Shown piece after piece: positions 24,555 through 32,520 of a DNA stretch of 38,188 bases (positions within the stretch are counted from its first letter, which is position 1; each line of letters begins with the position of its first letter). This DNA is from Paenibacillus sp. GTDB taxonomy: Bacteria; Bacillota; Bacilli; Paenibacillales; Paenibacillaceae. The stretch covers positions 1 through 38,188 of the forward strand of contig JAIRVF010000045.1 of assembly GCA_031254035.1 (NCBI GenBank). The letters are read 5' to 3'. The notes under the pieces were generated by a model. The model ran no database searches. It had not been told where the DNA came from and saw only the letters and a list, made by a program, of their open reading frames with translations. The translations under genes were made by a program, and so were the position numbers.

Positions 24555-26645
24555 GTGAATACAAGATCAATGATCTCCGGTATTATTTGCTTTATTCTAT
24601 TCGTGATTTCCTGTGGTGGTCAGGTGTACGCCCAGCCGGATTCAGGCGGTAACGGATTGACCTATGAGGCTCCATTAACTGGAGCGAATGTCTCTTTATC
24701 CGGAGTCACCGTATCGCGTTCTTTGAACATCCAACTGGAGGATTATTGGAACGTTAGTGAGCTTAAACTACATCTGGATTATCAAGCGACCCAGCTGGCA
24801 AGAAGCGAAGAGTCCAGTGTAACGCTCAAGATAAATGGTACAAAGTTCTATTCGTTCCGCCCAATTGTGGACGATCAGAAGCGGCAGGCCTTAACCGTAT
24901 CAATTCCAAAGGATTTGCTTATTAAAGGTGGTAATACACTCTCGATCGAAGGTTATATTCTAACCAATCTGCCTCATGGCGTATGTTTTGCTACTGAGAA
25001 GCGAGACAACTGGTTTGAGCTGTACAAGACCTCTTATGCTTCAATCACTTATACGAAGAAGGATATTGGAGGAAGTATCCGTAACTTTAATAAGCAGTTC
25101 GTTGGTCAAGATACGCTAAAAGATAAGCTGAGTGCAATCGCAGTTCCAAGCAAGAGTGACTCATCGGAACTTGAAGCAGCTGTATATGCACTTTCCGGCT
25201 TTGCCAAAAGCAACCGATCGGAAGCAAATACGATACCGATGCTGCCTCTTGGTGATCCCAAGCTTGACCAGCGCGGTACACTTGTTATCGTTGCCTTATA
25301 CAACAATCTGCCGGTCAAATGGAAACAGGGGCTGGGGGCGGAAAACGTCAGCGACAAAGCGCTGATCCGCGTGGTGAATGCTGGCGGGCAGACCGCACTA
25401 ATTGTAACATCAGGGGATCCTCTCATGCTTAAAAAGGCAGGCCGGCTGATCGGCAATCAGACATTGATGAGCCAATTGGATGGACCGGAGAAATGGGTTG
25501 ACGCAGGCACGAACGTGGATACCCCGGTAGTCCATGTTAGCCGGGATGTAACGCTGACAGAAACCGGGGATAAATTGACCGGGATGATGCACCAAGAGAA
25601 GAGCTATTTCGTGTCGCTGCCTGCAAACCGATTTATTGCCGAAGCAAGCAAAATCAGTCTGGATTTTCGATATTCGGATAATCTCGATTTTGACCGCTCG
25701 CTTGTCACCATCTTGATTAACGATACACCGATTGGCAGCAAGAAGCTTACGAAGGAATTGTCCAATCAGGATCAAATGACGCTGACAATTCCAAAGAACC
25801 TGGAGGTTTCGGGTAATATCACTGTCACTGTAGCTTTTGATCTGGAACTGATTAGTTCAGGTTGTATTGAGCCTCAGGATCAAATGCCTTGGGCTTTCAT
25901 TACCAAGGATTCTTTGCTTCGATTGAATACTAAAGACCGTACGGACCTCATGTTCAATAATTATCCGAACCCGTTCCTCCGAGATGCAAGTTTTAATAAA
26001 ATCGCTGTATCTCTACCTGAGAAGATGGATTCCTATGATTATCTGACTATCGGAAATCTGTTTCATTTGCTTGGCAAGTATGCAGAAGCGAACACAGGCG
26101 AGGTAACCTTTTACAAAAATTCAGAAATACCAGCAGACACTCAACTGCAGCAGAACAATCTCATATCGATCGGATCCTATAAAGACAATGTTTGGCTGCA
26201 AAAACAAAACAGCAAGCTCTTCTTTCAATACGGCCCGAATGGAGAGGGAATACAATCCAACGAGAAAATAAGCATTGAGGAAGACTACGGCAAGCGGATT
26301 GGAACACTGCAATTGATGGAATCTCCTTATGCACAGGGTTATGGATGGCTTGCGGTCACAGGTACTAGCTCTAAATATAATTATATGGCATCGAATCTGC
26401 TGGCTGCAGACAGTGGGAAGTGGAAGATTTATGGAGATGGCGTTCTTACGGATGAGGATGGCAATATCAAACCTTTCCGCTTCAAGAAACAAGCTGAGCA
26501 GGCAGACCATGGCATGATCGCTCAGATCACTGAACGAAAGGATGTCATGGGCTTTATTGCAGTGCTCGGTCTGACCTTCATACTGGTGGTCGTATCGCTT
26601 ATTTTCCTAATTCGTAAATATAGAAAGAGAGCGAGGGGAGAATGA
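24555..26645 (+). CDS. ydaN: YdaN-like BcsB-family synthase partner
   Basis: 696 residues, GTG start at 24555 behind AAGGGGGAG. The N-terminal export signal is ambiguous: a lipobox-like VISC at 17-20 and a type-I site after VYA near 26. The body has the BcsB pattern of two repeats, each a carbohydrate-binding-like beta domain followed by a flavodoxin-like domain: SVTLKINGTKFYSF...SIPKDLL...GGNTLSIEGY and, later, LVTILINDTPIGSK...TIPKNLE, described here by key words. A C-terminal helix (MGFIAVLGLTFILVVVSLIFLI) anchors it beside the synthase. Ends in an ATGA overlap with the next gene, so their translation is coupled. Confidence 0.82.
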   Translation: MNTRSMISGIICFILFVISCGGQVYAQPDSGGNGLTYEAPLTGANVSLSGVTVSRSLNIQLEDYWNVSELKLHLDYQATQLARSEESSVTLKINGTKFYSFRPIVDDQKRQALTVSIPKDLLIKGGNTLSIEGYILTNLPHGVCFATEKRDNWFELYKTSYASITYTKKDIGGSIRNFNKQFVGQDTLKDKLSAIAVPSKSDSSELEAAVYALSGFAKSNRSEANTIPMLPLGDPKLDQRGTLVIVALYNNLPVKWKQGLGAENVSDKALIRVVNAGGQTALIVTSGDPLMLKKAGRLIGNQTLMSQLDGPEKWVDAGTNVDTPVVHVSRDVTLTETGDKLTGMMHQEKSYFVSLPANRFIAEASKISLDFRYSDNLDFDRSLVTILINDTPIGSKKLTKELSNQDQMTLTIPKNLEVSGNITVTVAFDLELISSGCIEPQDQMPWAFITKDSLLRLNTKDRTDLMFNNYPNPFLRDASFNKIAVSLPEKMDSYDYLTIGNLFHLLGKYAEANTGEVTFYKNSEIPADTQLQQNNLISIGSYKDNVWLQKQNSKLFFQYGPNGEGIQSNEKISIEEDYGKRIGTLQLMESPYAQGYGWLAVTGTSSKYNYMASNLLAADSGKWKIYGDGVLTDEDGNIKPFRFKKQAEQADHGMIAQITERKDVMGFIAVLGLTFILVVVSLIFLIRKYRKRARGE

Positions 26646-27499
26646 TGAAACGCTATCAGAACAGTTTGTTGTCGGATGCGGCATTTATACTGCTGTTTAT
26701 AGTCTGCTTTATCCATGTCGTGTTTGCGGCGGGAGATCCGAATCATTATTTGTTCAATATGATCTTGCTGAATGTATCGTTCTTGATTGCGGTCATGACC
26801 TACTTTACCAATATTACTGTAGGGCTTATCCTAAACATTGTATTTATCTTCGGCTACGGAACCTATACCATTTATCAAACCGTTGTTGTCGGAGAGCCGC
26901 TGCAGAGCTACCATTATTACTGGTTAATCATGACACCCGTTTTAACGGCGATCGTTTCGCTTTTAACCGCCTCTAGCAAGCGCCTGCAGCAGGAGGCGGT
27001 GCAGCTGCAAAAAAGAAATGCTTCACTAGCTACATTGGATGAACGCACGAATTTGAAAAACAGTCTCTCCTTTCAAAGCGACGCAACCATTTTCATGGCT
27101 CTTTCCAATCGTTATGACATTCCGCTGACACTGCTTGTGATGACGGTGAAACATTGGGATGAGTTGAGCCGGATGATCAGCCAAGCCCAGATTACCGAGA
27201 TGATCTATGACATTTCGAGGATGAGTGAGACAAGCATTCGAATGAATGACTCTCTATATATGTTGAATACGGATCATCCGACCTGGGGTCTGCTACTGTT
27301 TACCGATCAAGACGGTGCAAACGTCGTAGTGCAGCGTCTTAAGGAAAAGGTGGAGTCATTCAACACGATCGAATTTTCGGGCAAGTACAAACTTGATATG
27401 AAGCTAACGATCGGGGCGATTCAGTATAACTCGCAAGAAATTCCGACACCACTTGATTTTATCGTGAAGGCGCGCCAGAAGATGGAATATGATGTATAG
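26642..27499 (+). CDS. ydaK: YdaK-like c-di-GMP receptor: four-helix membrane domain plus degenerate GGDEF
   Basis: 285 residues; the start overlaps the ydaN stop (ATGA), with a second ATG three bases later. Four membrane helices (about 12-30, 37-55, 58-80, 92-110), a short coiled-coil-like linker (113-130), then a GGDEF-fold domain starting LDERTNLKN (a weak DxLTGLxN). The signature GGDEF is replaced by NTDHP at 209-213, so no cyclase activity is expected. Exactly five residues before it stands RMND (200-203), the RxxD inhibitory site that binds c-di-GMP in active cyclases. B. subtilis YdaK is a described degenerate-GGDEF c-di-GMP receptor in an exopolysaccharide operon. This protein should sense c-di-GMP and switch on YdaM/YdaN. 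Confidence 0.82.
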   Translation: MMKRYQNSLLSDAAFILLFIVCFIHVVFAAGDPNHYLFNMILLNVSFLIAVMTYFTNITVGLILNIVFIFGYGTYTIYQTVVVGEPLQSYHYYWLIMTPVLTAIVSLLTASSKRLQQEAVQLQKRNASLATLDERTNLKNSLSFQSDATIFMALSNRYDIPLTLLVMTVKHWDELSRMISQAQITEMIYDISRMSETSIRMNDSLYMLNTDHPTWGLLLFTDQDGANVVVQRLKEKVESFNTIEFSGKYKLDMKLTIGAIQYNSQEIPTPLDFIVKARQKMEYDV

Positions 27500-27513
27500 A
27501 AGGCGAGGTCCCT

Positions 27514-27957
27514 ATGAAATCTTTTGTGACAAGTGATTCCTTTCGCTCCTTTATCATCTTTGGACTTGTAGGGATCTTGAATACAGGCGTAGACGTCGCT
27601 GTGTTTACGTTGTTAACATGGTGGCAGCTGCCATGGCTTGCAGCTCAGGTCGCTGCCTACAGCTGCGGCGTACTTAATAGCTTTCTTATGAACCGGAAGT
27701 GGACGTTTAAACAGCAGGGAGCGTTTGTGAAGGGGTTGCTACGCTTTGTTCTGCTGAATATGCTGACGCTTGGAGTCACTTCCGCTTGTATGCTGCTGTT
27801 ACAAGAGCAATTCGGCATCTCGCTATGGCTAAGCAAAGGGGCAGCTACTGTCTTGGGAGTGCTGCTTAATTTTGCTGGAAGCCGCTGGTGGGTATTTCGT
27901 GCGGAGCCACACGTCTCACGGGAAACCGAAAGCAGTCATATGAGTACCGGGGTATAA
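27514..27957 (+). CDS. GtrA-family membrane protein (polyprenyl-linked sugar flippase)
   Basis: 147 residues, ATG behind AAGGCGAGG. Four membrane helices with the family's signatures: FIIFGLVGILNTGVD at the start, GVLNSFLMNRKWTF in the middle, and GVLLNFAGSRWWVF near the end. GtrA proteins are thought to flip undecaprenyl-phosphate-linked sugars to the outer face, where a membrane transferase uses them. It is the last gene, 15 bp after ydaK, before a strong terminator. Its GtrB partner is the first gene of the same operon. Confidence 0.85.
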   Translation: MKSFVTSDSFRSFIIFGLVGILNTGVDVAVFTLLTWWQLPWLAAQVAAYSCGVLNSFLMNRKWTFKQQGAFVKGLLRFVLLNMLTLGVTSACMLLLQEQFGISLWLSKGAATVLGVLLNFAGSRWWVFRAEPHVSRETESSHMSTGV

Positions 27958-27980
27958 GCTTGAATCATTAACAATATATT

Positions 27981-28032
27981 AAAGGGTTGTTCTTTTGCAG
28001 GATGGAAGCTGCAGAGGGCAATCCTTTTTTAT
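27981..28032 (+). terminator. Terminator of the polysaccharide operon
   Basis: Stem of AAAGGGTTGTTCTTTTGCAG (27981-28000) against CTGCAGAGGGCAATCCTTT (28009-28027) with one internal mismatch region, an eight-base loop, then a T-run. Confidence 0.82.
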
Positions 28033-28130
28033 TTATTCGTCGTATTTATCTAATTATGGGAAAAATACGGCGTTTTAATGGTGATACCAACGAAGAATTA
28101 TTTTTCTCAAATAATTAAAATAATTTTTAT

Positions 28131-28159
28131 TTGACAATCGCTATTTTAAAAGGTACATT
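28131..28159 (+). promoter_or_regulatory. Promoter of the hydroxyacyl-CoA dehydrogenase gene
   Basis: TTGACA (28131-28136), 17 bp, TACATT (28154-28159). Perfect -35 and spacing; the -10 keeps T, A, A and T at four of six positions. Confidence 0.65.
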
Positions 28160-28170
28160 ATGAATTGAAC

Positions 28171-28204
28171 AAACGTTTAAAACAAATGATTAAAACATAT
28201 GTTT
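28171..28204. promoter_or_regulatory. Pair of palindromic operator sites
   Basis: AAACGTTT (28171-28178) and AAACATATGTTT (28193-28204) are both perfect palindromes, centres 24 bp apart, placed from about the transcription start to 60 bp before the gene. Twin sites on one face of the helix suit a dimeric repressor; the TetR gene 1.1 kb downstream is the obvious candidate. Confidence 0.5.
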
Positions 28205-28264
28205 AGTTTTACATGAAGACCGTTTTATTTTACCAAATATGCGATGTGGAAAAGGGGAATAGTG

Positions 28265-29164
28265 ATGAACTTCAAAAACATTACAGTTGCAGGCAGTGGA
28301 GTTTTGGGTAGTCAAATCGCGTACCAAATTGCATTTAAAGGCTTCAACGTGACGGTATACGATATTAACGATGAGGCACTCGAACGTGCAAAGGAAAGAA
28401 TTTTGAAACTAAAAGCACGTTATCAGGCAGATCTGGGCGCTTCGGAAGCAGAAGTTAATTCGGCATTTGACCGGGTTGCGTTCAAGAGCGATTTATCCGC
28501 AGCCACTGCAAATGCCGACCTGGTCATTGAAGCGGTTCCAGAAGCTGTTCATATCAAAACCGATTTTTACACTAAATTGGGTCAAGCAGCTCCTGAAAAT
28601 ACGGTGTTTGCGACGAACTCCTCAACGCTCTTGCCAAGCCAATTTGCAGAAGTAACAGGCCGTCCGGAGAAATTTTTAGCGCTGCATTTTGCGAACGAAA
28701 TCTGGAAGAACAATACGGCGGAAATTATGAAGCATCCAGGCACAGATATGGCTGTTTTTGAGGATGTTATTGCTTTTGCCAAAGCCATTGGCATGGTTGC
28801 ACTGCCGATCTACAAAGAGCAGTCTGGCTATATCCTGAATTCTTTGCTCGTGCCATTGCTTAGTGCTGCTGAGAAGTTGTTGGTAAATGAAGTGGCAGAC
28901 ATTGAAACGATTGATAAAACGTGGATGATCGCAACCAAAGCGCCAATGGGACCATTTGCGATACTGGATGTGGTGGGCATAAACACCGCGTACAACATCA
29001 GTCTCGCCCATGCGAAAGCGACTGGCAATGAGGTAGCCGAAAAAATCGCGAAGCTCTTGAAAGAGGAATATATCGATAAAGGGAAATTAGGAGTGGCAGC
29101 TGGAGAAGGATTCTATAAATATCCAAATCCAAGTTTTGCAGGGCCGGATTTTCTGAAGAACTAA
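28265..29164 (+). CDS. 3-hydroxyacyl-CoA dehydrogenase (3-hydroxybutyryl-CoA type)
   Basis: 299 residues from ATG 28265 (AAAGGGGAA upstream). NAD-binding Rossmann start ITVAGSGVLGSQIA with GxGxxG at 10-15 and the acidic residue Asp33 in VTVYDIND. The DLVIEAVPE and NSS motifs follow, then the catalytic His141, in HFANE instead of the common HFFNP. C-terminal helical domain: KEQSGYILNSLLVPLL, APMGPFAILDVVG and GEGFYKYPNP. Length matches single-function HBD/PaaH/MmgB enzymes that oxidise (S)-3-hydroxyacyl-CoA. The variant His motif marks a Firmicutes side branch, so the exact acyl substrate is uncertain. It stands as a single gene followed by a TetR gene on the same strand. Confidence 0.82.
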   Translation: MNFKNITVAGSGVLGSQIAYQIAFKGFNVTVYDINDEALERAKERILKLKARYQADLGASEAEVNSAFDRVAFKSDLSAATANADLVIEAVPEAVHIKTDFYTKLGQAAPENTVFATNSSTLLPSQFAEVTGRPEKFLALHFANEIWKNNTAEIMKHPGTDMAVFEDVIAFAKAIGMVALPIYKEQSGYILNSLLVPLLSAAEKLLVNEVADIETIDKTWMIATKAPMGPFAILDVVGINTAYNISLAHAKATGNEVAEKIAKLLKEEYIDKGKLGVAAGEGFYKYPNPSFAGPDFLKN

Positions 29165-29194
29165 TCATTTAAAGTAGAATCATATTCTTAAACA

Positions 29195-29242
29195 GGGGAG
29201 GTGCCGCGCAGATGATGCCATTTGTGACGGCAGCTCCTTTTA
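29195..29242 (+). terminator. Terminator after the dehydrogenase gene
   Basis: GGAG-G-TGCCG (29197-29205) pairs with CGGCA-G-CTCC (29228-29237), then TTTT. The left arm also looks like a ribosome site followed by ATGATG, but the frame closes at once. Confidence 0.55.
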
Positions 29243-29348
29243 GCTTTTCAAAGCCGTTTCCATTTTATATAATATACAGATAATCTCGTTTTGGCGGATT
29301 GGCTTTAATAAAAAAACATAGATTAATCATGGAGAATGAAAAACCTAT

Positions 29349-29954
29349 ATGGACCAAAAACAAATAACATCGGATAAAGAGAAAAACAAAGATGTCAAAA
29401 ACCAGATTTTGCAGTCGGCCAAAAAGCTGTTTTCCAAAAATGGCTATAACGGCACGACAGTAAGACAGATATGCGATGAGGCCAACGTCTCGCTGGCTTT
29501 GATCTCGTACCATTTTGGCGGCAAAGAAAACGTGTTTTTTGAAATTTTTGCCCCGTTTCGTTTATCGTTTATGAATTCGGAATTCGATTTGTCGGATCCG
29601 GAACAGGATTTGATCCGCTTTTGCAGAATGTTCGTGATGTACCGTTATGAAGAGAAGGAGCTGTTTAATATTTTGCAGCAGGAATTGCTGCTCAAAAGCC
29701 CACGGATCGAAATGCTTAAGGATGTGTTTTTGCAGGCCTGGGAGCAGCTTCGGATTATTTTGCTAGCTTGCAAGGAGAGGGGGATCATCGATAACCCACC
29801 GGTGGATATGGCAGTCAACTTTGTCATGGGCACGTTAATGTTCTCATTAAATAATCCGTTTTTGAATCCTTCAAACGTAAATCATACCTCCGAGGAAGCG
29901 GCGGATTTGGCAGTCAACTATATTTTGAATGGTCTGCAAATCTCATCCACTTGA
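29349..29954 (+). CDS. TetR/AcrR family regulator
   Basis: 201 residues. The start at 29349 has only a distant GGAG (29331-29334), so translation may be weak. Helix-turn-helix in residues 15-65: ILQSAKKLFSKNGYNGTTVR, ICDEANVSLALISYHFGGKE. The LISYHFGGKENVFFEIF form with a C-terminal four-helix domain resembles the CecR/FadR-like branch that responds to acyl-CoAs or aromatic compounds. Together with the palindromes upstream of the hydroxyacyl-CoA dehydrogenase this suggests it represses that gene. It has its own terminator. Confidence 0.85.
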   Translation: MDQKQITSDKEKNKDVKNQILQSAKKLFSKNGYNGTTVRQICDEANVSLALISYHFGGKENVFFEIFAPFRLSFMNSEFDLSDPEQDLIRFCRMFVMYRYEEKELFNILQQELLLKSPRIEMLKDVFLQAWEQLRIILLACKERGIIDNPPVDMAVNFVMGTLMFSLNNPFLNPSNVNHTSEEAADLAVNYILNGLQISST

Positions 29955-29962
29955 TAGTATTG

Positions 29963-29995
29963 AAAGGCTGCGTTTTGGCGCAGTCTTTTTTTTAT
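29963..29995 (+). terminator. Terminator of the TetR gene
   Basis: AAAGGCTGCG (29963-29972), six-base loop, CGCAGTCTTT (29979-29988), continuing into an eight-base T-run: a textbook intrinsic terminator. Confidence 0.88.
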
Positions 29996-30053
29996 TTTGA
30001 ACAGGAGATCACAATAATCCATTAACCCATACCCATATTTTAGGCGACCGCGA

Positions 30054-30059
30054 TATAAT
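30054..30059 (+). promoter_or_regulatory. -10 element of the hssRS promoter
   Basis: A perfect TATAAT 31 bp before the response-regulator start, with no acceptable -35 at 16-18 bp distance, which points to an activator-dependent or weak promoter. No GTTCA-type repeat is seen here, so autoregulation by the same box is not evident. Confidence 0.45.
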
Positions 30060-30089
30060 GAAGCCATAAGGTGAAGAGGAGATAAACGA

Positions 30090-30767
30090 ATGGTCCATAT
30101 TGTAGTTGCGGATGACGACGAGCATATTCGCGAGTTGATCGGCGTTTATTTGGAAAGTGAAGGATTTGAAGTGACATACGCTGAAGACGGAGCAGCGGCG
30201 CTGGAAGCGGTTAAGAGCGCGCAGGCAGACCTCGTCATTCTCGATATTATGATGTCAGGGATGGACGGCTGGCAATTATGCAGCGCGTTGCGCGCGGAAT
30301 ATCCCGATTTGCCACTCATGATGATTTCCGCCAAAGGGGAAGCCGCGCATAAAGTAAAAGGATTTCGGCTTGGCACCGACGATTATATGACCAAGCCGTT
30401 CGATGCGTTGGAGTTGGTCATGCGGGTCAAGGCGCTGCTGAAGCGTTACCGAATCACGTCAACCCAGAAGGTTAGGCTTGGCAATCTGCTATTGAACAGG
30501 CAAGCTTACAAAGTGTTCCGCGGAGATGAAGCATTCACGCTGCCGCTGAGGGAATTCGAGCTCTTGTACAAGCTGGCCAGCTATCCGGGGCAAATTTTCA
30601 CAAGGGGCCAGCTGATCGAACAAATATGGGGCTTCGGCTACGATGGCGACGACCGTACAGTCGATGTGCATATCAAACGGCTGCGCGAACGGTTCGGAAG
30701 TGATGCCGCTCAATTCCGGATCGAGACTGTACGCGGCCTGGGTTATCGCCTCGAGGTAAACGAATGA
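30090..30767 (+). CDS. hssR: HssR-like heme response regulator (OmpR family)
   Basis: 225 residues, ATG behind AAGAGGAG. Receiver: acidic cluster Asp8-10, phospho-acceptor Asp52 in LVILDIMM, Lys102 in MTKPF. Winged-helix output domain: LPLREFELLYKLASYPGQIF, TRGQLIEQIWGF, DDRTVDVHIKRLRERF and ETVRGLGYRLE. Among OmpR regulators the LGTDDYMTKPF, RYRI-T and LLLNRQAYKV spacing is close to HssR of Staphylococcus. The downstream direct repeat equal to the published HssR box supports this independently. It should be phosphorylated by the adjoining kinase and activate the box-bearing promoter when heme is in excess. Overlaps hssS by four bases (ATGA). Confidence 0.72.
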   Translation: MVHIVVADDDEHIRELIGVYLESEGFEVTYAEDGAAALEAVKSAQADLVILDIMMSGMDGWQLCSALRAEYPDLPLMMISAKGEAAHKVKGFRLGTDDYMTKPFDALELVMRVKALLKRYRITSTQKVRLGNLLLNRQAYKVFRGDEAFTLPLREFELLYKLASYPGQIFTRGQLIEQIWGFGYDGDDRTVDVHIKRLRERFGSDAAQFRIETVRGLGYRLEVNE

Positions 30768-32185
30768 TCCGTTCATTGTATGTCCGTGTGGTTCTCATCT
30801 TTTTGCTTGCGATTATCGTTGGAATGACGATCGCTTTTATGTTTACCTGGATGATTTTTCAGAGACAGATGGCAAAAGAGGTCCATCAAGAGACAATGTC
30901 CGTCGCCAATGAGCTTGTCGATATTTATGCCCACACTGCAAGTCAAGGCGAGGAATCTTTCCGCAGTAATGTACGCGCCCTGCGCAACTACTCGATTCGC
31001 ATCATCGACCGCAGCGGAGACGTACTTGTCCTTAACGCTGTACATGCAGCGGACGAGATGCGTGTAACACCGGGGGAAACCGCGCAGGTACTAAACGGGG
31101 AAACGGTCGTATCGGATGGCGGAGAAACGGAAATCGTCGGCCGCCCCTTCGAACTGAACGGAGAGATTTATGCTTTATTTGTTATGCCGGTATACAAGAG
31201 CGACATTTCATTGCCGAGGATTTTGATCATGTTCCTGCTGGTCATGTTCGTTGTTGGTAGTCTCATCTTCTTGATCGCTTCGCGTTTCCTGGTCAAGCCG
31301 ATTCACAGAATGACCATCGCCACGAAACAAATGGCCCGCGGTGAATTCGATGTCGAGCTAAACCTGAACCGGAAGGACGAGCTTGGGATACTGGCACGAA
31401 GCTTCGATCATATGGTGCGGGAGCTGAAGCAAATTGAGCAAATGCGTCAAGATTTTGTGTCCAACGTATCCCACGAGATGCAATCGCCGCTAACTTCTAT
31501 TACCGGCTTCGCCAAAGCGATGCGGGACGGTGTTATCCGCTGTGAGGACCGGGAGCGGTATCTGGATATCATTGCAGGCGAGAGCGAACGACTTTCAAGG
31601 CTTAGTGACAATTTGCTCCATCTAGCCTCTCTGGAGTCGGAGCATCATCCATTCGAGCCGATGACGTTCACGCTCGACGAGCAGATCCGCAAAGCTATTG
31701 TGGCGCTGGAGCCGCATTGGTCTAGCAAGCGCATCGCCATTGAACTCGATCTGCAGGAAGTCTATATTACCGCCGATCCAGATCAATTAAATCAGGTATG
31801 GTTGAATTTGCTTGGCAATGCCATTAAATTCACACCCGAATGCGGCAAAGTGAGCATCGGCTTACGCTCCACAACGAGCGGGATCGAAGTGACGGTCGCC
31901 GATACGGGAATAGGCATCTCTCCGGATCAAATCAACCATATTTTCGATCGGTTCTACAAAGTGGATAGGTCACGCAATCGATCTTCCAAGGGCAGCGGGC
32001 TTGGCCTAGCGATCGTAAGGAAGATCCTCGAGCTCCACGAAGGCAGGATTTTCATCGTTCGTAGCTTTCCTGGCAAAGGGACTGTACTCAAAGTCATTTT
32101 TCCCGGTGGTCGTAATTCGAATTCTATAAGTTCTACCAAACAAATTGTATCGACATATAAAGCCTCCGAACGGAATTTTCCGTAA
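30764..32185 (+). CDS. hssS: HssS-like sensor histidine kinase
   Basis: 473 residues; start overlaps the hssR stop. Membrane helices at about 8-32 and 151-172 bracket an outside sensor of about 115 residues. A HAMP domain follows (KPIHRMTIATKQMARGEFD), then His237 in SNVSHEMQSPLTS as phosphorylation site. The ATPase region has N (LLGNAIKFTP), G1 (DTGIGIS), F (FDRFYKVDRS) and G2 (GSGLGLAIV) boxes, all intact. Size and layout match HssS, the heme-stress sensor of Gram-positive bacteria; the sensor domain itself is not diagnostic. The 3' end runs into a hairpin and T-run. Confidence 0.72.
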   Translation: MIRSLYVRVVLIFLLAIIVGMTIAFMFTWMIFQRQMAKEVHQETMSVANELVDIYAHTASQGEESFRSNVRALRNYSIRIIDRSGDVLVLNAVHAADEMRVTPGETAQVLNGETVVSDGGETEIVGRPFELNGEIYALFVMPVYKSDISLPRILIMFLLVMFVVGSLIFLIASRFLVKPIHRMTIATKQMARGEFDVELNLNRKDELGILARSFDHMVRELKQIEQMRQDFVSNVSHEMQSPLTSITGFAKAMRDGVIRCEDRERYLDIIAGESERLSRLSDNLLHLASLESEHHPFEPMTFTLDEQIRKAIVALEPHWSSKRIAIELDLQEVYITADPDQLNQVWLNLLGNAIKFTPECGKVSIGLRSTTSGIEVTVADTGIGISPDQINHIFDRFYKVDRSRNRSSKGSGLGLAIVRKILELHEGRIFIVRSFPGKGTVLKVIFPGGRNSNSISSTKQIVSTYKASERNFP

Positions 32186-32197
32186 AGAGGATTTTTT
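32163..32197 (+). terminator. Terminator overlapping the hssS stop
   Basis: CCTC outer arm and CGGAA/TTCCG inner arm (32163-32190) form a two-part stem around the hssS stop codon, followed by a six-T run (32192-32197). This separates hssRS transcription from the regulated promoter that follows. Confidence 0.55.
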
Positions 32198-32205
32198 CTT
32201 ACTCC

Positions 32206-32255
32206 GTTCATATTCCGTTCATATTCGGTTCACGGTCCGTTCAAAACCGTAATAT
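32206..32255 (+). promoter_or_regulatory. HssR box: four GTTCA half sites at 11-bp spacing, with promoter
   Basis: GTTCATATT starts at 32206 and again at 32217 with CC between, identical to the GTTCATATT-N2-GTTCATATT direct repeat reported for staphylococcal HssR at hrtAB. Two more GTTCA units start at 32228 and 32239, so four units repeat at exactly 11 bp, about one helical turn. A -10 (TAATAT, 32250-32255) sits 17 bp from a GGTTCA that overlaps the third unit, the usual layout for an OmpR-family activator. The first downstream gene is the esterase at 32521. Confidence 0.8.
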
Positions 32256-32259
32256 ACGA

Positions 32260-32520
32260 TAGTTCAGGAGCACGAAAGCTAGAGCGTACGACCCGGGCAC
32301 GGAATGAAGGCCTAAACAACCGAAGAGGGAGTGATTAATCGAAAGCGAACGCGCTGGTCACCCTAAGATTCCGTTACCTTCCACGCAACTCATACCATTC
32401 TTGCGGAGGTACTCCTGCTGCCAACCGGAAAATGCCTCCTGCTTAACTCGGCTTAACGAAAGGATCTGACGCTTAAACAGATGTGCTGAATTCCATATTA
32501 CAAAGAGGTGAGAGTTCGAA
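32260..32520. other. Long leader between the HssR box and the esterase gene
   Basis: About 260 bp without a convincing gene. It contains an unused ribosome-like GAGGGA at 32325-32330 whose following GTG frame stops after eleven codons, and short coding-like text on the minus strand (32358-32460) that I cannot name. This could be the scar left by loss of hrtAB or of another gene; there is no direct proof. Confidence 0.4.

Noticed and set aside
32260..32520. hrtA or hrtB remnants after the HssR box
   Set aside because: I translated this stretch on both strands and found no ABC ATPase or FtsX-like permease text.
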